A stretch of DNA of 64,000 nucleotides from positions 62,001-126,000 of the forward strand of contig JIBA01000017.1 of assembly GCA_000620545.1 (NCBI GenBank), in the 5' to 3' direction. This document shows positions 26,155-35,352 of the stretch, piece after piece. Under the pieces are notes generated by a model, which was given only the letters and a program-made list of their open reading frames with translations, was not told the origin of the DNA and ran no database searches. Position numbers and translations under genes: made by a program. Source of the stretch: Intrasporangiaceae bacterium URHB0013 (GTDB lineage Bacteria; Actinomycetota; Actinomycetes; Actinomycetales; Dermatophilaceae). Position 1 is the first letter of the stretch, and each line of letters starts with the position of its first letter.

Positions 26155-29100
26155 TCAGGCTCGAACCTTGGCGATCGCCTTGAGGATCCGCTGCGGCGAG
26201 ACGCTGTATGCCGTCCCGACCGTCTGCGCGAACAGCGAGACCCGCAGCTCCTCGATCATCCAGCCGATCTCGACGACCTCGGCGGCGCCGCGCTGGGCTG
26301 GGCGTAGCGACTCGAGCAGGTCGGCGTAGCGGCCCTCCACGAGGTCGACCTGCTCGAGCTCCTGCGCGTCCCGGACGAGGTTGCCGGGGGCCTTGTCGAG
26401 CCGGTGGGCAATGGCACGGAGGTAGCGGTCGAGGTCGGGCAGCCGGCGCAGGCCGGTGTCGGCGACGAAACCGGGCCGTACGAGCTCGCGCAGCTGGGCG
26501 CGGACGTCGGCGAGCATCGGCCGGATGGCAGGGCTGCTCGACCGGTCGAGCTCGGCGAGCCGGTTCGTCAGCACCAGGTGCTTGGCGAGGATCGGCTCGA
26601 CGAGACCCACGACCTGCACGACCTTGGCCGTCGTGTGGGTGCGCACGGCCGACAGCGCCCACTCGAAGTCCTCGCGGCTGCGCACGGTGTGGTCGTCGCG
26701 GTCGCTGACGGCGTCGTCGCGGATCGCGTCGATGGCCGCGGCGAGGCAGTCGTCGAGCAGGGCCGGGACGCTGCCGTGCGGGTTGTGGCCGAGCGCGAGC
26801 TTCTGGGTGTTCGTGAGACGGGCGAGGATCTGCTTCCACGGCGGCGAGATGCCGATCAGGAGCAGGCGGCGCACCCCCAGGCGGTGCTCGGCGTCGGCCT
26901 CGGCGCGGGTCGGGAGCACCCGCAGGTCGACGGCCGATCCGGTGTCGACGAGGGCCGGATGGCCCTGGACCCCCTGTGCGCTCTCGAAGGTCTCGGCCAC
27001 GCCCTCGTCGGGGAACGACGTGAGACCGGATCGCTCGATCGCCGACCCGGCACGGCTGACCTGCCGACGCAGCTGCGGCGCAGCGGCGTCACGGACGGCC
27101 TCGAGGTCCTTGCCCGTGGCAACCGGCCGACCGTCGGGGCCGTCGACACTGAAGGTGACCTCCAGGTGCGGCGGCACCCGTTCGACCTCGAAGTCGGCGC
27201 GGGTCACGGCGACGCCGGCCCGGCGCCGGAGCGCGGTGGCGAGCGCATCGAGAAGCGGTCCGGACGTCGGGTCGAGCTCGGGCAGGACCGCCCTTGCATG
27301 GTCGGGTGCGGGCACGAGGTTGCGACGGATCCCCTTGGGAAGACTGCGGATCAGCGCTGTGACCAGCTCTTCGCGGAAGCCGGGAACCTGCCAGTCGAAG
27401 CCGGCGGGCGTCACCTGGTTGAGGCGCTCGACGGGGATGTGGACGGTGACGCCGTCCTGCGCGGACCCGGGCTCGAACTGGTACGTCACCGGAAGGACGT
27501 TCTCGCCCTGAGTCCACGTGGTCGGGTGGTCCTCGTCGGCGATGCTGCCGGCGCTCTCGCGCAGCAGCAGCTCCTCGGTGAAGGTCAACAGGTCGGGCGT
27601 CTGCCGTCGGGCCTTCTTCCACCACGTGTCGAAGTGACGCCCGGAGACCACCTCGGCGGGAATCCGCTTGTCGTAGAAGGCGATGAGCGTGCTGTCATCG
27701 ACGACGATGTCGCGCCGACGAGTGCGGGCCTCGAGCTCGCCGAGCTGCTCGACGAGCGCTGTGTTCTCGCGCAGGAAGGCGTGCTCGGTGTGCCAGTCAC
27801 CATCGACGAGCGCATGCCGGATGAAGAGGTCCCGCGCGAGCTCCGGGTCGATCCGGCCGAGGCCGACGACGCGCCCGACGACGAGCGGCACGCCGTAGAG
27901 CGTGACGCGTTCCGTCGCGACGGCCGAGCCACGCTTGCCCGACCAGCGCGGCTCGGAGTACTGCCGCTTCACGAGGTGCTCGCCGAGCTGCTCGGCCCAG
28001 ACGGGGTCGATCCGGGCGTTCACCCGCGCCCACAGGCGGCTCGTCTCGACGAGCTCCTCCGCCATGACGAACTGGGGCTGCTTGCGGAAGAGTGCCGACC
28101 CGGGGCTGATGCCGAAACGCGTGCCCCGCGCTCCGGCATACTCCCGCTTCTGCTCGTCGCGCACGCCAACGTGCGAGAGCAGGCCGGCGAGTAGCGACTG
28201 GTGGATCGCGTCCACGTCCATCTCGCCCTGCGCCACCCGGGAGCTGCCCCGGCTGAGGTCGAGACCAGCCTGCTTGGCGGCCTGCTTGACCTGGCTGTGC
28301 AGGTCCTGCCACTCGCGGATGCGGAGGTAGTGGAGGAACTCGGCCTTGCACAGGCGGCGGAACGCGCTGCTGCTCAGCTCGGCCTGCTGCTTTCTGAGGT
28401 AGGCCCAGAGGTTGAGCCACGTGACGAAGTCGCTCGTCTCGTCGGCGAAGCGCTTGTGTGCCGCGTTGGCGAGCTCCTGCTTGTCCTGTGGCCGCTCGCG
28501 CGGGTCCTGGATCGACAGTGCGGCGACGATGACGAGGACCTCGCGCAGCACACCGCGCCGGTCCGCCTCGATGACCATGCGCGCGTGGCGTGGGTCGATC
28601 GGCAGCGTCGCGATGGTGCGGCCGTATGCCGTGAGGCGACGTCCCGGGCGGCGGCGCCCCCGCGCGGCAGCGGGCTCGTCGTCCTCGGGCGAGAAGGCCT
28701 GCAGCTCCTCGAGGAGGCGGACGCCGTCGGTGATCTGTCGGCTGTCGGGCGGGTCGACGAAGGGGAAGCGGGCGATGTCCCCGAGACCGAGGCTCGTCAT
28801 CTGGAGGATCACGGAGGCGAGGTTGGTGCGGAGGATCTCCGGGTCGGTGAACTCGGGACGTCGGTCGAAGTCGTCCTCGGCGTAGAGCCGGATCGCGATG
28901 CCGTCGGAGACGCGGCCGCAGCGGCCGGAGCGCTGGTTGGCGGACGCCTGGCTGATCGGTTCGATCGGCAGGCGCTGGACCTTGGTGCGCTGGCTGTAGC
29001 GACTGATGCGCGCCGTGCCCGTGTCGATGACGTAGCGGATGCCCGGGACGGTGAGCGAGGTCTCTGCGACGTTGGTGGCGAGGACGATGCGACGCCCGGT

Positions 29101-30183
29101 GTGCGGCGAGAAGACGCGGTGCTGCTCGGCTGCGGAGAGCCGCCCGTAGAGCGGGACGACCTCGGTGACGGGCAGCTTCATCCCGTTCAGGGCGTCGGCG
29201 GCGTCACGGATCTCCCGCTCGCCCGAGAAGAAGACGAGGATGTCGCTGCTCGTGCCGGAGTGGCGCTCGGTCCACAGCTCCTCGACCGCGTCGCACACTC
29301 CCGTGACCATGTCGCGTTCCTCCGACTCGGGCCGGTCGGGGTCGACGAGCGGGCGGTAGCGGATCTCGACGGGGAACGTGCGCCCCGACACCTCGATGAT
29401 CGGCGCGGGCTCGCCCGTCGTGGGGTCGCAGAAGTGCTCGGCGAAGCGCTGGGGGTCGATCGTGGCGGACGTGATGACGACCTTGAGGTCGGGCCGGCGC
29501 GGGAGCAGCTGCTTGAGGTAGCCGAGGATGAAGTCGATGTTGAGGCTGCGCTCGTGGGCCTCGTCGATGATGATCGTGTCGTAGCGGCGCAGCTCGCGGT
29601 CGCGCTGCATCTCCGCGAGCAGGATGCCGTCGGTCATGACCTTGACGAGGGTGTCACGGCTGCTCTGGTCGGTGAACCGGACCTGGTAGCCGACGGCCGT
29701 CCCGAGCTCGACGGCCAGCTCCTCGGAGAGCCGCTCGGCGACCGCGCGAGCCGCGATGCGGCGCGGCTGGGTGTGGCCGATGACGCCGTCGAGCCCGCGC
29801 CCGAGCTCGAGACAGATCTTCGGGATCTGCGTCGTCTTGCCCGACCCCGTCTCACCGGCGATGACGACGACCTGATGGTCGCGGATCGTGGCGGCGATGT
29901 CGTCCTTGCGGTCGACGACGGGCAGGTGCTCGGGGTAGGTGATCGGCGGGACCGTGGCTGCGCGGGCGGCGCGGCGCGCGTCGCGCTGTTCGGGCGTCAG
30001 GGCGCGACCGCCGTGACGACGAGGAGTCCCGGCACGACCATGGTCACGCTGGTCGGGCCGTTCGGCGGGCGCCGACGGTGCTGCGCCGGCCGAGGCGGTC
30101 GACTCGGCGGACGCCGGGCGTCGACGACCGCGGCGACGGGGTGGCCGCGAGCGCGCGGGGGCGTTCGCGGACTCGTCGGACAT
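26155..30183 (-). CDS. hrpA: HrpA, DEAH-box ATP-dependent RNA helicase
   Basis: 1342 residues, full length for HrpA. An Arg/Ala-rich head of about 80 residues is followed by Walker A AGETGSGKTT (residues 109-118), TQPRRIAARAVA, the DEAH box IIIDEAHERS, SATID, the helicase C-terminal motif QRSGRCGR, an HA2 domain, and a long C-terminal DUF3418 region. In E. coli HrpA helps clear stalled or colliding ribosomes; that role is assumed by homology. The ATG at 30183 is the first in-frame start. Confidence 0.95.
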   Translation of the reverse strand: MSDESANAPARSRPPRRRGRRRPASAESTASAGAAPSAPAERPDQRDHGRAGTPRRHGGRALTPEQRDARRAARAATVPPITYPEHLPVVDRKDDIAATIRDHQVVVIAGETGSGKTTQIPKICLELGRGLDGVIGHTQPRRIAARAVAERLSEELAVELGTAVGYQVRFTDQSSRDTLVKVMTDGILLAEMQRDRELRRYDTIIIDEAHERSLNIDFILGYLKQLLPRRPDLKVVITSATIDPQRFAEHFCDPTTGEPAPIIEVSGRTFPVEIRYRPLVDPDRPESEERDMVTGVCDAVEELWTERHSGTSSDILVFFSGEREIRDAADALNGMKLPVTEVVPLYGRLSAAEQHRVFSPHTGRRIVLATNVAETSLTVPGIRYVIDTGTARISRYSQRTKVQRLPIEPISQASANQRSGRCGRVSDGIAIRLYAEDDFDRRPEFTDPEILRTNLASVILQMTSLGLGDIARFPFVDPPDSRQITDGVRLLEELQAFSPEDDEPAAARGRRRPGRRLTAYGRTIATLPIDPRHARMVIEADRRGVLREVLVIVAALSIQDPRERPQDKQELANAAHKRFADETSDFVTWLNLWAYLRKQQAELSSSAFRRLCKAEFLHYLRIREWQDLHSQVKQAAKQAGLDLSRGSSRVAQGEMDVDAIHQSLLAGLLSHVGVRDEQKREYAGARGTRFGISPGSALFRKQPQFVMAEELVETSRLWARVNARIDPVWAEQLGEHLVKRQYSEPRWSGKRGSAVATERVTLYGVPLVVGRVVGLGRIDPELARDLFIRHALVDGDWHTEHAFLRENTALVEQLGELEARTRRRDIVVDDSTLIAFYDKRIPAEVVSGRHFDTWWKKARRQTPDLLTFTEELLLRESAGSIADEDHPTTWTQGENVLPVTYQFEPGSAQDGVTVHIPVERLNQVTPAGFDWQVPGFREELVTALIRSLPKGIRRNLVPAPDHARAVLPELDPTSGPLLDALATALRRRAGVAVTRADFEVERVPPHLEVTFSVDGPDGRPVATGKDLEAVRDAAAPQLRRQVSRAGSAIERSGLTSFPDEGVAETFESAQGVQGHPALVDTGSAVDLRVLPTRAEADAEHRLGVRRLLLIGISPPWKQILARLTNTQKLALGHNPHGSVPALLDDCLAAAIDAIRDDAVSDRDDHTVRSREDFEWALSAVRTHTTAKVVQVVGLVEPILAKHLVLTNRLAELDRSSSPAIRPMLADVRAQLRELVRPGFVADTGLRRLPDLDRYLRAIAHRLDKAPGNLVRDAQELEQVDLVEGRYADLLESLRPAQRGAAEVVEIGWMIEELRVSLFAQTVGTAYSVSPQRILKAIAKVRA

Positions 30184-30320
30184 GGTCGACAGGATAGGCG
30201 CGGGGCCGGGCCGGCTCCGAACGGATATCCCGGCGCGGACGTGTGCCGTCCGAGCGAAGTCCAGGTGCAGGGGCGGGCGAGACCGAGACGGGCCGCCGTG
30301 ATCTCACCTAACGTGGGGCC

Positions 30321-30977
30321 GTGGGACCGACAGGGGTGCTCCGACGGACCGGCGAAGGGTTGGCGATCGCCGTCATGGCCGCGGGATGCGCAAACCCGCC
30401 GCCTGACCCGACGGTCCCGGGATCCTTGGCGGCTGCAACTGGAGCGGTGCGGCCGACACTGCCCACCGAGCCCCCGCTCGGGCTGCCGCCGCCGAGCCCG
30501 GGCGCCACCCCGACGCCGACCCCGGTGGACCCGTCGGCGCCGCTCTTCCCGGCCGGCCCGTGCCAGCCGAGCCAGCTCGACGTCTCGACGAGCCCCGTCG
30601 ATGCCGCGCTTGGCTACCGCCAGATGCGCGTCCGCGTGACGAACCACAGCCGCATCCCGTGCGTGCTCACCGGGTATGCCGTCGTCTCCGTCCGCGGATC
30701 GGCCGGGACCGACTTCACGAACCCCCAGGGGCGCCAGCACGACTCCGACGCGGCCGGTGCACGGACGGTGCCCCTGGAGCCCGGGGCTACTGCGCACGTC
30801 GACCTCGGATGGCGGGGCGACCGCGCCGCTGCCGGTGTGGAGCAAGCGGGGTCGATGACGCTGGTCGTGACGGACGGCTCGTCGCCTGCGACCGTGCCCC
30901 TCGACCCGACCTCGCCCGTCGACATCGTCGATGCCGCAGAGATCCGCGTCGGCAGCTGGAGGCCGGGCGCTGACTGA
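30321..30977 (+). CDS. Secreted lipoprotein with DUF4232-like domain
   Basis: 218 residues. The short N-terminus ends in a lipobox (VMAAGC, Cys23), then a Pro/Thr-rich spacer of about 60 residues (PPSPGATPTPTP). The beta-rich domain follows: CQPSQLDVSTSPVDAALGYRQMRVRVTNHSRIPCVLTGY (in part), with two Cys and a pattern typical of DUF4232, a surface domain of unknown ligand. The start is GTG at 30321; GTG 30336 would give a shorter signal. Divergent from hrpA, with 137 bases between them. Confidence 0.7.
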   Translation: MGPTGVLRRTGEGLAIAVMAAGCANPPPDPTVPGSLAAATGAVRPTLPTEPPLGLPPPSPGATPTPTPVDPSAPLFPAGPCQPSQLDVSTSPVDAALGYRQMRVRVTNHSRIPCVLTGYAVVSVRGSAGTDFTNPQGRQHDSDAAGARTVPLEPGATAHVDLGWRGDRAAAGVEQAGSMTLVVTDGSSPATVPLDPTSPVDIVDAAEIRVGSWRPGAD

Positions 30978-30998
30978 GCGGCTCTCTGCTCGTCGGCC

Positions 30999-31042
30999 GG
31001 ACGGGCGGACGGGCGGACAGGCGGACGGGCGGACAGGCGGAC
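30999..31042. repeat. Tandem 8-bp repeat, about 5.5 copies
   Basis: Copies of GGACGGGC and GGACAGGC follow one another without gaps just after the DUF4232 gene stop. Slippage-prone; no function seen. Confidence 0.85.
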
Positions 31043-31175
31043 TCTCGCCACCGCGACCGGGCCGGAGGAAGACACTCCCGGGACGGGAACGCAGAGCGGA
31101 CCGACACGGTCTGAGGTGTGACGACTCAGGCACCTGAGGACCTACCGTGGCCCCACCCGTCGAAGCGAGGCATCG

Positions 31176-31973
31176 ATGTCCCAGCCCGACCACACGCGCC
31201 CGGCCCTCCCGGACCCCCAGCGGGACCAGCATGTCTCCTTCCCGGACGACACGCCGACTCCTGCTGCGAGCTCGGCCGGCGCCACTCTTCCCCCGGAGGC
31301 GTGGGCACCCCGGTCTGCCGCCCAAGAGCCGTCGTCGACCGCCCGCGCGTCCGTGGCGCCCATGGCGCCGCCCGTCCTCATGACGTCGCCCCCACAACGG
31401 CCGGCCGGACGCCGGAGGCCGCGTTGGGTGGCGCTGCTCTTCGTCCCGCCCCTGCTGATCGGACTCGCCAACAGCCATTCGACCGACTCGATGACCGGCG
31501 ACTGCCCCTCGTACACCGACGCCGGTCCCGGACCTTGGGACTGCGTGGACGACGGCCCGTACGACACGAGCGGCATGGCCGCACCCGCGGATTCCGTGCC
31601 TGGGGTCTGGACCCAGGACGTCACCGACTCGACCGCCTTCACCCCGATGCTCGGCGGCTCACCGAAGGTCTGGCCCGTCCCGCCCGCGGCGACCGCCCTT
31701 CGTGTCGAGATCGTCTCCACCGCAAGCCTGTCCGCGTCACCGGCCGTCGAGGCCCAGGTCGACACGACGGCCGGAGACGTCCTGCTGGACTCCTGGCGCG
31801 GAAGCAGCCCTCATGCGTTGCAGGTCAACCTCGTCGAGCGACCGTCGGAGCTGTCCGTCTCCGTGGACGTCACGGACGGCTCGGGCACCGTGCAGTGCCG
31901 GGTCTATGCCGACGGACAACTCGTGGCCGTCGACACCTCGGACAGCCACGCGATCTGCAGTCCGGCCCTGTGA
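31176..31973 (+). CDS. Membrane-anchored protein with MmpS-like C-terminal domain
   Basis: 265 residues. A disordered Pro/Ser/Ala-rich cytoplasmic region of about 80 residues leads to one membrane helix (WVALLFVPPLLIGLANS) and an extracytoplasmic domain ending in SVSVDVTDGSGTVQCRVYADGQLVAVDTSDSHAICSPAL (in part). The closing pattern, a Cys followed by R-V-x-x-D-G and a final Cys about 20 residues later, resembles MmpS-type accessory domains, and the next gene has the same architecture. The ATG follows GAGG at good spacing. Function unknown. Confidence 0.65.
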   Translation: MSQPDHTRPALPDPQRDQHVSFPDDTPTPAASSAGATLPPEAWAPRSAAQEPSSTARASVAPMAPPVLMTSPPQRPAGRRRPRWVALLFVPPLLIGLANSHSTDSMTGDCPSYTDAGPGPWDCVDDGPYDTSGMAAPADSVPGVWTQDVTDSTAFTPMLGGSPKVWPVPPAATALRVEIVSTASLSASPAVEAQVDTTAGDVLLDSWRGSSPHALQVNLVERPSELSVSVDVTDGSGTVQCRVYADGQLVAVDTSDSHAICSPAL

Positions 31974-32038
31974 CCGGCGGGGGGCCACGCACCCGAGCAC
32001 TAGATTGAGCAGCCGACCGCATGAGACGAGGGGATTCC

Positions 32039-33034
32039 GTGTCCGAGACTCCGCCGCACCATCCTGACCCGACGCGGGACACGACCGGCGACGCCGCCCA
32101 GCCGACGGGACCGGTAGCCGACAGCGCGGACCTCGCTGATCGACAGGATGACGGTCCTGTCCCGGATGCCCCGAGCGCCGCCGAGCCAGCCGACCTCCCT
32201 TCCGACGCCCCCGCGCCCGAGGAGCTCACGGCATACGACACGACCTTCGGTCTGGAGCCGCCACCGATCTCCAGCTGGGTGCCGCCGAAGGCGGGCGGGG
32301 AGACCGCGGAGCCCGCTGCATCCCCCGCTCGCCTGACACCGCCGCCAGTGGGCGCGCGCCTGCGCACGATCACCGTGCCGGGTGCGGCGGGCCGATCCCT
32401 GGGTGGACGGCTCCGGGCGTGGCACGTCGTGGCGATCATGGTCGGCGTGCTCGTCCCGGTCGGCGCCTGGGCGGCATCGGGCCTGGCCGACGACTTCGAC
32501 CCGATCACCCGGCCGGCCCTCAGCGTCACCCGGAACCGTCCGATGGTGACCCGCAGCTTCCCGGTGCCGTCGAGCAGCACCGCCGTGCGCGGCGCCAACC
32601 CGTCCCCGTCGGCCCCGGGTGCGTCGACCAGGCCGACGACGCCGACCCGGTCCGTGCTGACGTCACCGCCGACGCTCGTCCCGGTCCCGGCGCTCCCGGT
32701 CACTCCGGTCCCGGCGAGTGCCAGGACGATCCGCTTCGAGGCGTACGCCGAGAACGGCGGGCGCATCGACGTGTCGCTCTCGGACGCGCGGCACCAGCGC
32801 TACGACTACCCCGCTCAGGCGTCGCCGCTCGCCTTCGAGGTGCCGGTCGACCCGGCCGCCACGAGCAACGACTACTACAGCCTCCGGGTCCGCACCGACG
32901 ATCCGACGGGCTCCGGAGTCCGGGGGGCGGTGGCCTGCCGCGTGCTCGTCGACGGGATCGTGGTCATCACGCAGCAGGGTCAGGGCTACGCCACCTGCTA
33001 CATCAGTCCCTACTTCGACATCAGGCGCCGCTGA
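32039..33034 (+). CDS. Membrane-anchored protein, architectural paralogue of its upstream neighbour
   Basis: 331 residues from GTG 32039, which has AGGGG five bases upstream; an ATG at 32021 is possible. The acidic, Pro-rich N-terminus of about 125 residues is followed by a membrane helix (VVAIMVGVLVPVGAWAASGLA), a Pro/Thr/Val-rich stalk and a C-terminal domain with IRFEAYAENGGRIDVSLS and ACRVLVDGIVVITQQGQGYATC. The C-x-V-x-x-D-G...C ending matches the preceding protein, so the two may act at the same envelope site. The two genes are tandem with a 65-base gap. Confidence 0.65.
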   Translation: MSETPPHHPDPTRDTTGDAAQPTGPVADSADLADRQDDGPVPDAPSAAEPADLPSDAPAPEELTAYDTTFGLEPPPISSWVPPKAGGETAEPAASPARLTPPPVGARLRTITVPGAAGRSLGGRLRAWHVVAIMVGVLVPVGAWAASGLADDFDPITRPALSVTRNRPMVTRSFPVPSSSTAVRGANPSPSAPGASTRPTTPTRSVLTSPPTLVPVPALPVTPVPASARTIRFEAYAENGGRIDVSLSDARHQRYDYPAQASPLAFEVPVDPAATSNDYYSLRVRTDDPTGSGVRGAVACRVLVDGIVVITQQGQGYATCYISPYFDIRRR

Positions 33035-33067
33035 GGGACGGCGGACGCTGCCGCGAATGCCCCGAGA

Positions 33068-34300
33068 TCAGATGTCCGCGGCGTCGGCCGAGGCGCGGGC
33101 AGCCTTGCGGCGCTTGTTGATCGCGATCCGGGCGGCCATGGCCTTCTCGAACGCCAGGTGCCAGAACCTGCTGATGACCAGCTCACGCTCCCCCACCATC
33201 TCGACCACGTCCGCGCCGGCCCCGAGCTTGAAGAGCAGCAGGCCGGTGAGCGGGCTCGTGGCACCCAGCGAGGTGTTGAACCCGCGGAAGTCGTAGGCCT
33301 CGCAGCCGGCCGCCGCGGCGTCACGCATCGCCTGCCACTGGAGGGCGTTGGAGGCACGCGCGTCCCGGTTGCGCTCTGTGGACCCGCCGTAGAGGTAGGA
33401 GAACGTGCGGCCGAACCGGATCATCAGTGCCGAGGCGAGCACGTCGCCGTCGACATGGGCCTCGTAGAAGCGCGCGGACACGGGGCCCTCGCCGTCGGAC
33501 GCGAACGAGCGCGCCATGACGTCGAAGTACGCCTTGGGGCGGGGCAGGAAGTTGTCACGCTGGGCGGACTCCACGTAGAGGTCGTGGAAGGTGTCCAGCC
33601 CCTCGGGTCCGACCGCGCGCACCTGCACACCGGCCTTCTCGGCCTTCTTGACGTTGCGGCGCCACTGCTGGTTCATGCCCTTGAGGAGCTCGGCCTCGGA
33701 GCGGCCACGCAGGTCGACGATGCACAGCAGACGGGGCTGACCCACCGCGACGCCGTCGGCGCCCAGCGGGAGCCAGCGGTTGCGGTCGAGCCACGCCTCG
33801 AGGGTGCGAGCGGCCGGGTTGTCGACCGCGGTGGGCAGGCTCTTGAAGCTGAGCAGGCCGTTGTCGACGACCTGCTTCTTCACCGGCTCGCGGTCCCAGA
33901 TGCGCGAGACGACCGGGTAGCCGAGCCGCAGCGCGAACGCCTTGTTGGCCTTGGCCCACGCGACGAGCGGGTCGAGCCACGCAGCCGGGTCGTCGGCAAC
34001 GACGTCCCACGGCAGACCGGGGCCCTCGGGCAGGTAGGCGTAGGACCGGGACAGGCGCGGAATGGTTCGGGAGAGCACGAGGCCGGCACCGACGCGGGCG
34101 CCGGTCGCGTCGAACCAGCCGAGGTGCGTGCGCTGCCAGCCCGCCTTCGCCCGGCCCCAGGCGGGCGTCTGCAGGAAGCTGCCCCCGAGCTCGAGGAGCG
34201 TCTCGACGGCCTCGTCGGCGCTGATCTCGCGTACCGTCAGCGGGACGGCGACGGGTGTCGCCTGCGGGGTCGGCGCAGGGGCAAGGGGCTGCTCGGTCAT
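33068..34300 (-). CDS. FemX/FemAB-family aminoacyltransferase (peptidoglycan branching)
   Basis: 410 residues. FemAB enzymes transfer an amino acid from aminoacyl-tRNA to the peptide of lipid II. Two GNAT-like halves are visible: GGSFLQTPAWGRAKAGW and the PEGPGLPWD segment in the first; LLKGMNQQWRRNVKKAEKAGV, RFYEAHVDGDVLASALMIRFG and YLYGGSTERNRDARASNALQWQAM in the second, near the family signature. No coiled-coil insertion is present. With a DAP-type MurE in the window, addition of a single Gly or similar residue, as in Streptomyces FemX, is plausible but not shown. Confidence 0.85.
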   Translation of the reverse strand: MTEQPLAPAPTPQATPVAVPLTVREISADEAVETLLELGGSFLQTPAWGRAKAGWQRTHLGWFDATGARVGAGLVLSRTIPRLSRSYAYLPEGPGLPWDVVADDPAAWLDPLVAWAKANKAFALRLGYPVVSRIWDREPVKKQVVDNGLLSFKSLPTAVDNPAARTLEAWLDRNRWLPLGADGVAVGQPRLLCIVDLRGRSEAELLKGMNQQWRRNVKKAEKAGVQVRAVGPEGLDTFHDLYVESAQRDNFLPRPKAYFDVMARSFASDGEGPVSARFYEAHVDGDVLASALMIRFGRTFSYLYGGSTERNRDARASNALQWQAMRDAAAAGCEAYDFRGFNTSLGATSPLTGLLLFKLGAGADVVEMVGERELVISRFWHLAFEKAMAARIAINKRRKAARASADAADI

Positions 34301-34327
34301 GGCGGCAACCCTATCGGCGCCGCATCA

Positions 34328-34870
34328 CTACGCCGACGGCGCCGCCCCACCGCCGGACGCGCCGGACGCACCGGACGCATCGGACGCATCGGACTCGCCG
34401 GACTCGTCGGCCGCTGCCGTCGCACGGGCGGTGCGGCGGATCCACCAGAGTCCGACGAGGGGCAGCACGAGCGGCACGAAACCGTAGCCCTGGCCGAAGT
34501 GCGACCACACCGTCTTGTCGGGGAAGGCAGCGGGCCGGAACGTCGAGACCGCCCCGACGACGAGGACGCCGAGCAGCTCGACCGTCAGGGCGATCGTCGC
34601 CACGCGCACCGAGGCGCGGTCGCCTCGGGCGAGACCCACGGTGGCGACGATGTAGATGACCGCCGCGACCGCCGAGAGGAGGTAGGGCACGGGCGCGCGG
34701 TCGTAGTACTCGCTGATCTGCAGGATCGAGCGGCCGGTGGCGGCGAGTGCCAGCAGGCCGTAGACGGCGACGAGGACGCGACCGAAGCCGTGCCCGGTGT
34801 GCGGTCGCTCGGCGGTCGGACCGCCAGGAGTGGCCGGGGTGGCTTCGGGACTGGGCGGCAACTCAGACAC
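34328..34870 (-). CDS. Small integral membrane protein with Ser-Asp-Ala-rich tail
   Basis: 180 residues with about four hydrophobic segments (VLVAVYGLLALAATG, YLLSAVAAVIYIVATVGLA, ATIALTVELLGVLVVGAV, GFVPLVLPLVGLWWI). The tail is simple sequence built from SDASDASGASGASG. No family motif recognised by eye. The GTG at 34870 overlaps the stop of the upstream gene by eight bases, so the pair is cotranscribed. Confidence 0.7.
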   Translation of the reverse strand: MSELPPSPEATPATPGGPTAERPHTGHGFGRVLVAVYGLLALAATGRSILQISEYYDRAPVPYLLSAVAAVIYIVATVGLARGDRASVRVATIALTVELLGVLVVGAVSTFRPAAFPDKTVWSHFGQGYGFVPLVLPLVGLWWIRRTARATAAADESGESDASDASGASGASGGGAAPSA

Positions 34871-35225
34871 CGAGACTCCAGACCTGCTGCAGGCGGGCGA
34901 CGAGGATCGCCACGACGAGCGCGCCGCCGAGCACGACGGCCATGGCCCACTGCGTCTTCTCCTTGACCGCGATGACGATCGTGGCAGGGATCACGAGCAG
35001 GACCGTGAAGAGGTAGGCGATGAAGGTGGCGCGCTCCGCACCGTCATCGATCGCGGACGCCCGGGCGAGACCGACGACGAGCTGCACGAGCAGCGCGAGC
35101 TCGATGGCGGCGCCGACGATGATGAGCGGGCCGTCGACGAGACGGCCCCGGAGCAGGTGGTGCGCGGCCAGCAGGCCGAGCACGCCACTCCCGACGAGCA
35201 GTACGACGGTCAGGGGTTGGAGCAC
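34863..35225 (-). CDS. Small integral membrane protein, first of a two-gene unit
   Basis: 120 residues, nearly all in four membrane helices (VVLLVGSGVLGLLAAHHLL, GPLIIVGAAIELALLVQLVVGLA, FIAYLFTVLLVIPATIVIAV, WAMAVVLGGALVVAILVA). The second and third helices are separated by an acidic loop (ASAIDDGAER). The start is GTG at 35225. Coupled to the following gene by overlap. No function assigned. Confidence 0.72.
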   Translation of the reverse strand: MLQPLTVVLLVGSGVLGLLAAHHLLRGRLVDGPLIIVGAAIELALLVQLVVGLARASAIDDGAERATFIAYLFTVLLVIPATIVIAVKEKTQWAMAVVLGGALVVAILVARLQQVWSLGV

Positions 35226-35352
35226 GCCAGAAGCCTACGGCGTCGATCTCGTCGACCCTGACTCGCCTCGGGGCTCGGACCGAGCGGCGGACGTGCTGGG
35301 TCGGACGGTAGTTTGCAACCCGAAACCCAAGCCCGTCTCCCGAGGAGCAGCC

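Noticed and set aside
26404-28194. Long plus-strand open frame opposite hrpA
   Set aside because: Antisense to conserved helicase sequence and without recognisable domains.
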